Shown piece after piece: positions 32,813 to 40,051 of a stretch of 64,000 nucleotides of DNA. Made by a program: the position numbers and the translations under genes. The stretch's first letter is position 1. Every line of letters starts with the position of its first letter. The notes beneath the pieces are model-generated. The model was not told the origin of the DNA. It did no database searches and saw only the letters and a program-made list of their open reading frames with translations. Source of the stretch: Anaerococcus ihuae (GTDB lineage: Bacteria; Bacillota; Clostridia; Tissierellales; Peptoniphilaceae); contig NZ_CAKMRU010000001.1 in assembly GCF_928368155.1 (NCBI RefSeq), positions 502,001 through 566,000 on the forward strand. Direction: 5' to 3'.

Positions 32813-34076
32813 AAAAGAAAATATAAATATCATCAACCAAAAAAAATATAAAAACAACGCTTTGTTTCTTTTGTTTCTATTTGAATTTTTGACTTTAAGC
32901 TTGTCTATGATTTTTAATGCAGATAAATTACAAAGTGGGGATTTTTATGCCTATATAACAATTCTCGTAACTACAATGCTATCTACTATTTTGGCTAATA
33001 AACTAACAAGAAGTGATAGTATTTTATTATTGATTGTAAATATGTTGTTTTCAATTGGGGTTGCTATGATTTATAGGCTTGATCCATCTTTGGGGAAAAA
33101 ACAACTTTTATTTTATTTGGTAGGTATAATAGTATATTTTTTAACTTATTTTATCTTACAAAAATATAAAAATTGGGATGAGCATATTATTTTTTATTTT
33201 GTAATTTCTATAGTTTTATTTGTGGCAACTTTAATTTTTGGTTTTGCATCTGGCGGGGCAAAAAACTGGATAGTTATAGGACCTTTTACCTTACAACCTT
33301 CAGAATTTATAAAAGTACCTTTTATATTTTTTGTAGCAAGTTTTTATACCCATTACAATAAATATAGGAAAAAAGCTTTTGGTAAATATTATTTAAGTTT
33401 AGGAATATATGCTTTTATTTTGATGTTTTTTATTCAAAAAGAATTGGGAACAGCTTTGATATTTTTCGGAACAATGATACTTACACAATTTGTATATGAA
33501 AGGGATAGAAAATTAATTCTTTTAAATTTGATTTTTATAGTTCTAGGATCTATTCTTGCATATTTCTTATTTTCACACATTAGAGTAAGGGTAGAAACTT
33601 GGCTTGATCCCTGGTCTGTTATTGATGATAGGGGTTACCAAATAACTCAATCATTATTTGCTCTTGCAAGCGGTGGATTATTTGGAACAGGAATAGGACT
33701 TGGAAGACCTGACTATATACCTGTTGCAGAAAGTGATTTTATTTTCCCAGCAATTTGTGAGGAATATGGAATCTTTATGGGAATTGCTGTAGTTTTATTA
33801 TTTTTAATTTTAGTATATAGGGCTATAAAAATTGCACTTCAACAAGAAGAGAAATTTTTTTCAATTCTTGCTTTTGGAATAGGAGGATTATTTGCTCTTC
33901 AAACCCTAATTATTTTGGGAGGAGTTTTAAAACTTATACCTTTGACTGGGGTTACTCTCCCATTTATTTCAGCAGGAGGATCCTCAATGGTTTCAGGATT
34001 TATATTACTTGCATGTCTTCAATATTGCGGGCAAAAAATAGAAAATGGTGAAGAAGATGAAAAAAAAGAAAGATAA
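32805..34076 (+). CDS. SEDS-family peptidoglycan polymerase (FtsW/RodA type)
   Basis: A polytopic (about 10 helices) glycosyltransferase that polymerises lipid II together with a class B PBP. Recognisable blocks: GGAKNWIVIGPFTLQPSEFIK, WLDPWSVIDDRGYQITQSLF (with the catalytic-loop Asp), GTGIGLGRPDYIPVAESDFI and LPLTGVTLPFISAGGSSM-like LIPLTGVTLPFISAGGSS. ATG 32805 is preferred because GGTGAT lies 4 nt upstream; in-frame GTG 32796 and ATG 32799 are alternatives. It overlaps the FHA gene by 8 bp and the PBP by 20 bp. FtsW against RodA cannot be decided; the pairing with a PBP suggests division or elongation. Confidence 0.92.
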   Translation: MIKKENINIINQKKYKNNALFLLFLFEFLTLSLSMIFNADKLQSGDFYAYITILVTTMLSTILANKLTRSDSILLLIVNMLFSIGVAMIYRLDPSLGKKQLLFYLVGIIVYFLTYFILQKYKNWDEHIIFYFVISIVLFVATLIFGFASGGAKNWIVIGPFTLQPSEFIKVPFIFFVASFYTHYNKYRKKAFGKYYLSLGIYAFILMFFIQKELGTALIFFGTMILTQFVYERDRKLILLNLIFIVLGSILAYFLFSHIRVRVETWLDPWSVIDDRGYQITQSLFALASGGLFGTGIGLGRPDYIPVAESDFIFPAICEEYGIFMGIAVVLLFLILVYRAIKIALQQEEKFFSILAFGIGGLFALQTLIILGGVLKLIPLTGVTLPFISAGGSSMVSGFILLACLQYCGQKIENGEEDEKKER

Positions 34077-35562
34077 AGAAAAACCATTTATACAAAAAAT
34101 TTTAGATATGGAAAAAAAACAAAGGCTAAAAGAAGAAGATGACAAACACATATTGAAAAAATCTACAATGAATAAAAGATTGATTTATGTTTTGATGCTT
34201 TTTATTGCAATGTTTTTGTTTATAGTTTTATACCTAGTATATTTTCAATTATTTAAGGCTCAAACTTTAGCTGATAATAATCATAATAAAAGAAATTGGG
34301 TCAATGAAAATGAAATAAAAAGAGGAAATATCTATGATAGAAATGGTAAAGTCTTGGTTTACAATGAAAAAGACGAAAATGGAAATAGAATAAGAGTTTA
34401 TAATGATGGGATTATAAATTCAGCCTTTACCGGTTATAATTCAGTTCAATACGGAAAAAGTGGATTGGAAAAAACATATAATAATGAATTATTAAATGTA
34501 TCGGATCAACCAACTTCAAAAATTAGGGATATGGTAGAAAAAACTGGTGTTGGGAATAATTTGAATTTAACAATTGATCAAACCATACAAGAAATTGCCT
34601 ACAATAGTTTAGGAGATCATATTGGTTCAATTGTTGTAATGGATCCAAGAAATGGTGAAGTCTTAGCAATGGTCTCAAAACCATCATATGATCCAAACAC
34701 ATTGGATCAAGATTGGAATACTTTAATTCAAAACAATGATGCCCCTTTATTAAATAGATCAAGCCAAGGAGCCTATCGACCTGCATCTACAATGAAAATA
34801 GTAAGTTCAGATGTGATTTTAAGAAGTGGAATAAATACAAATTATTATGATAGTGGAACTGTAAAAATTCAAAATTACGATATAAAAAATTATGGTGATT
34901 TTTCATATGGAAATGTGAATTTAAGAACAGCTTTGATGAATTCACTTAATACTTATTTTGCAGCCAAAGTTGATGAGATTGGAAAAAAACCTTACAAAGA
35001 CGTGGCTGAAAAATATATGTTCAATAAAAACTACAAATTTGATATTGAAAAAATAAATGCAAAAATTCCGTTTGATGATTTGAATCAAGTTGATATGGCG
35101 ATGACAGGTTTTGGTTATGGAAAAACAAGAGTTACTCCACTCCATATGGCAATGATTGCATCAACAATTGCAAACGAAGGAAAAATGATGCAGCCAAGAC
35201 TTGTAAGAAATGTTGTAAATAAAGATGGAAAAATTATTAAAGAAAGTAAAAGTGAAGTTCTTTCTGATGTAACGAGTTCAGATATTGCAAATACAATTAG
35301 AGATTATATGGTTGATGTTGTAAATTATGGAACGGCAAACAAAGCGTATCTACAATCTGTTCAAATAGCAGGAAAATCTGGAACAGTAGACAAAAAAGGT
35401 GGAGGAGTCGATGTTTGGTTTGTAGGATTTGCTCCAGCTTATGATCCAAAACTTGCCTTTGCGATTGTAGTTGAAGATTCGGATGAGATTGCTGGAGAAG
35501 TTCCTGTTCCTATAGGCGGTGAAATGATAAATAGCATTATAAATAATGTAAATTTAAACTAA
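34057..35562 (+). CDS. Class B penicillin-binding protein (transpeptidase)
   Basis: A 501-residue membrane-anchored D,D-transpeptidase that cross-links peptidoglycan. A very lysine-rich cytosolic tail (about residues 1-45) is followed by a membrane helix (near 48-70). The active-site motifs are SxxK as STMK (S244, K247), SxN as SLN in ALMNSLNTYF, and KSGT in AGKSGTVD. ATG 34057 follows GGTGAAG and is preferred over ATG 34045. It lacks a long N-terminal dimerisation domain, so it is shorter than typical PBP2. Co-translated with the SEDS protein, its expected partner. Confidence 0.94.
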   Translation: MKKKKDKEKPFIQKILDMEKKQRLKEEDDKHILKKSTMNKRLIYVLMLFIAMFLFIVLYLVYFQLFKAQTLADNNHNKRNWVNENEIKRGNIYDRNGKVLVYNEKDENGNRIRVYNDGIINSAFTGYNSVQYGKSGLEKTYNNELLNVSDQPTSKIRDMVEKTGVGNNLNLTIDQTIQEIAYNSLGDHIGSIVVMDPRNGEVLAMVSKPSYDPNTLDQDWNTLIQNNDAPLLNRSSQGAYRPASTMKIVSSDVILRSGINTNYYDSGTVKIQNYDIKNYGDFSYGNVNLRTALMNSLNTYFAAKVDEIGKKPYKDVAEKYMFNKNYKFDIEKINAKIPFDDLNQVDMAMTGFGYGKTRVTPLHMAMIASTIANEGKMMQPRLVRNVVNKDGKIIKESKSEVLSDVTSSDIANTIRDYMVDVVNYGTANKAYLQSVQIAGKSGTVDKKGGGVDVWFVGFAPAYDPKLAFAIVVEDSDEIAGEVPVPIGGEMINSIINNVNLN

Positions 35563-35566
35563 AATT

Positions 35567-35603
35567 AAAACGGCTATTAGTTTTAAGGCTAATAACCGTT
35601 TTT
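35567..35603. terminator. Terminator between PBP and NAD kinase
   Basis: AAAACGG-CTATTAG (35567-35580) pairs with CTAATAA-CCGTTTTT (35589-35603). The symmetric A/T flanks let it serve both convergent transcripts. Confidence 0.85.
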
Positions 35604-35605
35604 AT

Positions 35606-36391
35606 TTACAAAAGTTTATTTTTAATATTTGACCAATAATGATTTTTATTTAAAATTAATTTTTTTAATTCTTTGTTTGAAATTTTTGTTGTGATTTTAA
35701 AATTGTTGGACTTATATTCATTTCCATCAAATAAAAATACTGTGTGATAATTATCTCTTTTGCTTACATTTATTTCTATTTCTGCATTTTTTGGAAGGAT
35801 TATAGGTGCTTTTAATGACCTATTTAAGCTTGAAAAAACTGGCGCTATGGGAGTAAGTTGAAATCCTTCTAAGGATTGGTGTAAAATTGCACCATTTGAT
35901 GATAAATTATAGGCGGTAGATCCGTGAGGAGTTGAAATTATAAGTCCATCGCCTGAAAAATTCTCAATAAAATTTCCATCTATAAAAAGCCTAAGTCTTA
36001 CTATTTGATTTCTATTACTTTTTACTACAACTTCATTTACTGCATTAATTTGATTTTTACCAATATTTGATTCAAGCATTGGAAGTTTTTCTATATAATA
36101 TTTTTTTTCTGAAAATCTCCTTACAAAATCTTCTATATTATCAGGACTTACTTCTTGATAAAAACCCAAGTGTCCAGTATTTATTCCTATAAAAGGGATT
36201 GATGAAAATTTTGATAATTTCACAGCATTTAAAAAGGTTCCATCCCCACCAATAACAAGGTTTAAGCAAGCGTTTGGATTGAAGTTTAGAGAAACATCAT
36301 ATCCAAAATCTTTAAGTATTTCTTTGGTTTTATTATAAATATTTTTACTATACCTAGATTTGTTTTTAAAAATATTAATTGTTTTGTTCAT
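35606..36391 (-). CDS. nadK: NAD kinase
   Basis: Phosphorylates NAD to NADP. The family signature VIGGDGTFLNAVK with the catalytic aspartate, INTGHLGFY, and TPHGSTAYNLSSNGAILH (nucleotide-binding) are all present; the C-terminal sandwich domain follows. 261 residues from the ATG at 36391; a GTG six bases further upstream (36397) lies too close to AGAAAGG, which is better placed for the ATG. It is a monocistronic minus-strand gene, back-to-back with a pseudouridine synthase. Confidence 0.94.
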   Translation of the reverse strand: MNKTINIFKNKSRYSKNIYNKTKEILKDFGYDVSLNFNPNACLNLVIGGDGTFLNAVKLSKFSSIPFIGINTGHLGFYQEVSPDNIEDFVRRFSEKKYYIEKLPMLESNIGKNQINAVNEVVVKSNRNQIVRLRLFIDGNFIENFSGDGLIISTPHGSTAYNLSSNGAILHQSLEGFQLTPIAPVFSSLNRSLKAPIILPKNAEIEINVSKRDNYHTVFLFDGNEYKSNNFKITTKISNKELKKLILNKNHYWSNIKNKLL

Positions 36392-36452
36392 TGTCACTTA
36401 CCTTTCTTAAGATATAATTAATTATAACATAAAAACACAATTTGAGGGAAAG

Positions 36453-37310
36453 ATGAGAAGTATAGAATTTAAGGCAGATAGAAAAGTAAAACTGAAAAAT
36501 TTTCTTTTAAGTAAAGGTATTTCTAATAGAGCTTATAGAAAAATAATAAAGGATTATATTTTAGTAAATGAAAAAAAAGTTAGAAATAACATTGATTTAA
36601 ATTTTGATGATATTATAGAAATAATTATTGAAGATGAGAATTTAAATTATGAGCCAATTGATAAAAATATAAAGATTTTATATGAAGATGAAGACATATT
36701 GGCTGTAGAAAAACCTCCAAATTTAACCGTAAATTCAAAGGGACAAGAAAATTTATCTAATTATATAGCAAATTATTTTAAAATTAATAATATAAAATCT
36801 CAAATAAGGCTTATAAATAGGCTTGATATGAATACATCAGGAATAATGTTAATAGCAAAAAATCCTTATGCTCAGGCCTATTATCAAAAACTAATAGAAA
36901 ATAATGACTTTAATAAAGAATATCTAGCACTTGTTCATGGAAGTCTAAAAATAAATGAATATATCTATTTGAAAATAAAATATGATGAAAATAATAAAAG
37001 GATGAAAGTTTCACACGAAGGTGAGAATATAAAAACCTATTTTAAAACTTTAAAATCTTACAATGATTTTTCTTTAATTTATTGTAAAATTTTTACAGGA
37101 AAAACTCATCAAATAAGAGTATCTTTAGCGAATTTAAATCATCCTATTTTAGGTGATAAACTTTATGGATCAAATTATGATATGGATAGGTTTTTGCTTC
37201 ATGCCTTTAAAGTCAAATTTAAAAGATTTAGAGATGGTGAAAAAATAACGATATTATCAAGACCTAATTTTGATAAATACTTAAATTTTCACAATCTAAG
37301 GCACGATTAG
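36453..37310 (+). CDS. RluA-family pseudouridine synthase (first copy)
   Basis: Isomerises uridine to pseudouridine in rRNA or tRNA. The N-terminal part is S4-like (KLKNFLLSKGISNRAYRKII), then the RluA catalytic block IRLINRLDMNTSGIMLIAKN with the essential aspartate, and the C-terminal FTGKTHQIRVSLANLNHPIL. The length is 285 residues. The target position cannot be told from sequence. A second, more RluC-like copy lies at 48996-49952, so the organism has at least two of this family. ATG 36453 follows GAGGGAAAG. Confidence 0.92.
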   Translation: MRSIEFKADRKVKLKNFLLSKGISNRAYRKIIKDYILVNEKKVRNNIDLNFDDIIEIIIEDENLNYEPIDKNIKILYEDEDILAVEKPPNLTVNSKGQENLSNYIANYFKINNIKSQIRLINRLDMNTSGIMLIAKNPYAQAYYQKLIENNDFNKEYLALVHGSLKINEYIYLKIKYDENNKRMKVSHEGENIKTYFKTLKSYNDFSLIYCKIFTGKTHQIRVSLANLNHPILGDKLYGSNYDMDRFLLHAFKVKFKRFRDGEKITILSRPNFDKYLNFHNLRHD

Positions 37311-37314
37311 ATAT

Positions 37315-37343
37315 TTGCAATTATGCTTTTCATGTTATATAAT
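37315..37343 (+). promoter_or_regulatory. Promoter of the 6S-like RNA
   Basis: TTGCAA (37315-37320), 17-bp spacer, TATAAT (37338-37343), predicting a start at about 37350, exactly at the closing stem of the RNA below. Confidence 0.65.
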
Positions 37344-37350
37344 AAAATTA

Positions 37351-37517
37351 TTCCAAGGAGCAAGGTCCAAATTTAAACCTACAACATTTATAAGGGATTG
37401 CGGAGTTTTGACTTTGATGGCAAGCCTCCTTTGAGTGGAAGTCAGATATTTCAGACAGCAAACCCACCTTCACTTACGCGAAGGTATTAAATATAAGGGC
37501 CACCTTGGATTTTTTTA
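37351..37517 (+). ncRNA. ssrS: 6S RNA candidate (SsrS)
   Basis: A roughly 165-nt transcript with its own promoter and no reading frame. CCAAGG (37353-37358) and GGTCC pair with GGGCC and CCTTGG (37503-37508) to form a closing stem, followed by a T run that makes it self-terminating. The interior has a large unpaired centre and the blocks CAGCAAACCCACCTTC and GAAGGTATTAAATATAAGGG, as seen in Firmicute 6S RNAs, which mimic an open promoter and sequester RNA polymerase. Identification rests on shape and remembered blocks rather than on a covariance search. Confidence 0.72.
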
Positions 37518-37591
37518 TTTTATGTTAATTTTATATGACATATGGGTATAAAATATAAGAATGAATATTAAAACAATAAGGAGAGTTAAAT

Positions 37592-38167
37592 ATGAGTATA
37601 GCAGATTATATTGAAAGTAAAGCACAAAGAAAACAAAGAGAAATTAAATATGAAATTTGGAAAGTGAAAAATCATGATAGCAGAATGAGAGCTCAAGGAG
37701 CTTTTGTTGGAGCCTTAGCTGGAGTAGCTGCTGGATTATTACTTGCTCCAAAATCTGGTAAAAATCTAAGAAAAGATATCAAAGATTCAGTTGAAAATTC
37801 TGTAAACCAAGTGAAAAATACAACAAATGATTTTGTTGAAAATGCTAAAGATTCTTACGTAGATTTTAAAGAAAGAGCTTATACAGAACTTCAACCAATA
37901 GAAGAAGGTTTTGAAGAAGGAAAAGAAGTTGTTAGAAAAACTGTTGATAAAACTAAAGAAAATTTAAAAGAAAACGCAAAAGATGTAAAAAAAGAAGCTG
38001 AAAAACTTAAAGATGATGCTAAAGACGTTAAAGATGCTGCAAAAGATGGAGCAAAAGAAGCAGCTAAAGATGTTAAAGAAGGAAAAGATGAAGTTAAAGA
38101 TGTAGCTAATGATACTAAAAAGAAAGCTGGAGAAGTAAAAAGAGCTGAAGATAGAAAAAATAAGTAA
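37592..38167 (+). CDS. YtxH-domain protein with LEA-like repeat tail
   Basis: A 191-residue protein. The N-terminal part includes the glycine/alanine-rich hydrophobic stretch GAFVGALAGVAAGLLLAPKSG typical of YtxH general-stress proteins, possibly a membrane anchor. The C-terminal third (about residues 125-190) is a low-complexity amphipathic repeat rich in Lys, Asp and Ala, such as KDVKEGKDEVKDVANDTKK, resembling LEA or apolipoprotein-like helices. It is paired with a DUF948 membrane protein 10 bp downstream, the same pair known as ytxH-ytxG in Bacillus. Stress protection at the membrane is inferred. AAGGAGAG precedes the start. Confidence 0.85.
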   Translation: MSIADYIESKAQRKQREIKYEIWKVKNHDSRMRAQGAFVGALAGVAAGLLLAPKSGKNLRKDIKDSVENSVNQVKNTTNDFVENAKDSYVDFKERAYTELQPIEEGFEEGKEVVRKTVDKTKENLKENAKDVKKEAEKLKDDAKDVKDAAKDGAKEAAKDVKEGKDEVKDVANDTKKKAGEVKRAEDRKNK

Positions 38168-38177
38168 GGGGTAGATA

Positions 38178-38621
38178 ATGGTTACATTAAATTTAAGATT
38201 AATAGGTGATATTATCTTAGTTGTAGTAGGCATAATCGCTATTATATTTCTTGCTCTATTTTTGAAAAAAGCTTCTAGCTTAGTTCAATCTATCCAAAAA
38301 ATAGTAGATAAAAATCAAGATAATTTAGATGATGTAATAACTAAATTACCAAATTTAGTTGATCAAGCAAATATTTTAGTTGAAAATGTAAACGGGTTAG
38401 TTTCTGATCCAAATTTAAAGATGGCTATATCCAATGCAAATTTAGCTATATCCAATGTAAGTGATATAACTGTAGATATAAAAGATACAGTAAATTATGT
38501 TGGAGAAGGCGTAGTCGATACTACTGATACATTTGGAGAAGGAATTGCTTCAATAAATGATTATGCATCATTAATTATGGATGTTTTTGACATAGTTAAA
38601 AGCGTAATTTCAGGAAGATAG
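38178..38621 (+). CDS. DUF948 (YtxG-like) membrane protein
   Basis: A 147-residue protein with one N-terminal membrane helix (about residues 10-30, IILVVVGIIAIIFLALFLKK) and a long helical remainder with alternating asparagine/valine heptads (QSIQKIVDKNQDNLDDVITK), suggesting a coiled coil or methyl-accepting-like rod. This is the DUF948 arrangement. It follows the YtxH gene with AGGGGTAGAT as ribosome site, so the two are likely expressed together. The function is unknown. A compact terminator overlaps its stop codon. Confidence 0.8.
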   Translation: MVTLNLRLIGDIILVVVGIIAIIFLALFLKKASSLVQSIQKIVDKNQDNLDDVITKLPNLVDQANILVENVNGLVSDPNLKMAISNANLAISNVSDITVDIKDTVNYVGEGVVDTTDTFGEGIASINDYASLIMDVFDIVKSVISGR

Positions 38622-38650
38622 GCCATCGAAAGATGGCCTTTATTATTTTA
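38620..38650 (+). terminator. Terminator after the DUF948 gene
   Basis: AGGCCATC-GAAA-GATGGCCT, an 8-bp stem with a GNRA tetraloop, then TTATTATTTT. The T tract is interrupted by A. Confidence 0.75.
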
Positions 38651-38668
38651 TAAAAGAAAGGAGATTAT

Positions 38669-39676
38669 ATGGCACAACCTACAATAAAAGATGTTGCAAA
38701 ACTTGCAGGTGTTTCAATTTCAACTGTATCTAGAGTAATGAATGATTCAAAACCTGTTAGTCCAGAAGCTAGAAAAAAAGTATTAGATGCAATAAATAAG
38801 CTAGATTTTAAACCAAATGAATTAGCAAGAAGTTTGGTTATGAGAAAATCAAATCTTATCGGAGTAATAGTTGAGGATATAGGAATAGAATATATGGCTC
38901 AACTTATAAGGGGAGTTGAAGAAATAGGTCACTTATATAAATACGATATAATTCTTTCAAGTACTTATGGAGATGATAGCGCTCTAGAAAATGCTATTGA
39001 TTTTTTGTCAACAAAACAAGTTGAAGGAATTGTTGTAATAAGTGAGGATATATCTGCAGAAATTTTAGTTAAATTAAGAGATAATAAAATACCATTTTTA
39101 CTATTAGATAAGTTACATGATTTCAAAAAAATAAATACTGTTAAAATTGATTATGAAAAAGAAGAGTATGAATTAACTAAATACTTATACGAACAAGGTC
39201 ACGAAAACATAGCCTATGTAACATTAAAAGATCACAATTATTTAACAGATGCAAAAATTGCAGGATATGAGAAATTTATTAATGAAAATAATTTAAAATC
39301 TATTATTATAGAAGCTGATGGAAAAACTAGCGATGATGGGTATAATATTGGAGAAGAGGTTATATCTAAAGCTAAAAGTGAAAATGTAAGTGCTATAAGC
39401 TTTTACAATGATCAAACAGCAGTAGGATTTATATCATATTGTTTAGATAATAATATAAAAATTCCTGAAGATTATTCAGTAGTAGGATTTGGTAATTTTG
39501 AAATATCAAGAGTATACAGACCAAAATTAACTACTGTTTCTATACCAAATTATGATATAGGAGCAATTGGAATTAGAGCTTTGATCAAAAGAATAAGAGG
39601 CGAAGAAGATATACTTGAAAATGATTGGGTATTAGATGCACAATTAATTGAAAGAGATAGCACAAAAAAGCATTAG
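38669..39676 (+). CDS. LacI-family regulator, CcpA-like
   Basis: A 335-residue LacI/GalR-type repressor. The helix-turn-helix domain TIKDVAKLAGVSISTVSRVM (residues 5-24) is followed by the hinge helix with NELARSLVMRKS and a periplasmic-binding-protein-like core (NLIGVIVEDIG ...). Because it stands directly upstream of HPr and enzyme I, carbon catabolite control (CcpA) through HPr-Ser46-P is a reasonable inference. A sugar-specific LacI member is the alternative. AAAGGAG precedes the start. Confidence 0.85.
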   Translation: MAQPTIKDVAKLAGVSISTVSRVMNDSKPVSPEARKKVLDAINKLDFKPNELARSLVMRKSNLIGVIVEDIGIEYMAQLIRGVEEIGHLYKYDIILSSTYGDDSALENAIDFLSTKQVEGIVVISEDISAEILVKLRDNKIPFLLLDKLHDFKKINTVKIDYEKEEYELTKYLYEQGHENIAYVTLKDHNYLTDAKIAGYEKFINENNLKSIIIEADGKTSDDGYNIGEEVISKAKSENVSAISFYNDQTAVGFISYCLDNNIKIPEDYSVVGFGNFEISRVYRPKLTTVSIPNYDIGAIGIRALIKRIRGEEDILENDWVLDAQLIERDSTKKH

Positions 39677-39705
39677 TTGAATGTAACTTATTTAAATGTT
39701 AAAAT
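39677..39705 (+). promoter_or_regulatory. Promoter of ptsH
   Basis: TTGAAT (39677-39682), 17-bp spacer, TAAAAT (39700-39705) with an extended-element TG (39697-39698). A perfect TATAAT at 39711-39716 is an alternative -10 without a matching -35. Confidence 0.5.
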
Positions 39706-39732
39706 AATAATATAATAATTTAGGAGGCAATT

Positions 39733-39993
39733 ATGGCAGAAAGAAAAATTGTTGTAACTAACGAAACAGGTCTTCACGCAAGACCAGCAGCATCCTTGGT
39801 TCAATTTGTAAAAAATTACCCAGGTGATGTAAAATTGGTTAAAGATGGAAAAGAAGCTAACGCAAAAAGCATATTTAATGTTATGAGTCTTGGAATTTCA
39901 AAAGGTACAGAAATTGGTATCGTAGTTGAAGGTGAAGACGAAGAAGCATTTGCTGATAAATTAACTGATTTTATAGATAACTTAGCAGAATAA
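39733..39993 (+). CDS. ptsH: Phosphocarrier protein HPr
   Basis: HPr passes phosphate from enzyme I to sugar-specific EIIA proteins. The active histidine H15 stands in TGLHARPAAS and the regulatory serine S46 in AKSIFNVMSLGI, so HPr kinase control and CcpA signalling are possible. The 86-residue length is standard. TTAGGAGG precedes the start. In this organism it is also the likely phosphate donor to DhaM at 7263-7661. A hairpin separates it from ptsI. Confidence 0.97.
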   Translation: MAERKIVVTNETGLHARPAASLVQFVKNYPGDVKLVKDGKEANAKSIFNVMSLGISKGTEIGIVVEGEDEEAFADKLTDFIDNLAE

Positions 39994-40000
39994 TTAATTA

Positions 40001-40029
40001 AGGGGTACTTTTTGTACCCCTATATTTTT
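40001..40029 (+). terminator. Hairpin between ptsH and ptsI
   Basis: AGGGGTAC (40001-40008) and GTACCCCT (40014-40021), a perfect 8-bp stem, followed by ATATTTTTATA. It stands between HPr and enzyme I, so it may act as a partial terminator giving HPr excess, or as an mRNA end-stabiliser. Confidence 0.65.
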
Positions 40030-40051
40030 ATAATTGAAAGGAAATTTAAAT

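Noticed and set aside
37964-38233. Minus-strand Phe/Ser-rich frame opposite the YtxH tail
   Set aside because: Antisense image of the Lys/Asp/Ala repeat codons (AAA/GAT read as TTT/ATC); low-complexity artefact.
38669-39676. cre-type sites for the CcpA-like protein
   Set aside because: I looked in the upstream regions of the dha, glg, pts and yfcC units and saw no convincing match to the TGWAANCGNTNWCA pattern, so none is called.
40034-40051. TTG start for enzyme I
   Set aside because: The TTG lies before the ribosome site GAAAGGAAA that serves ATG 40052.
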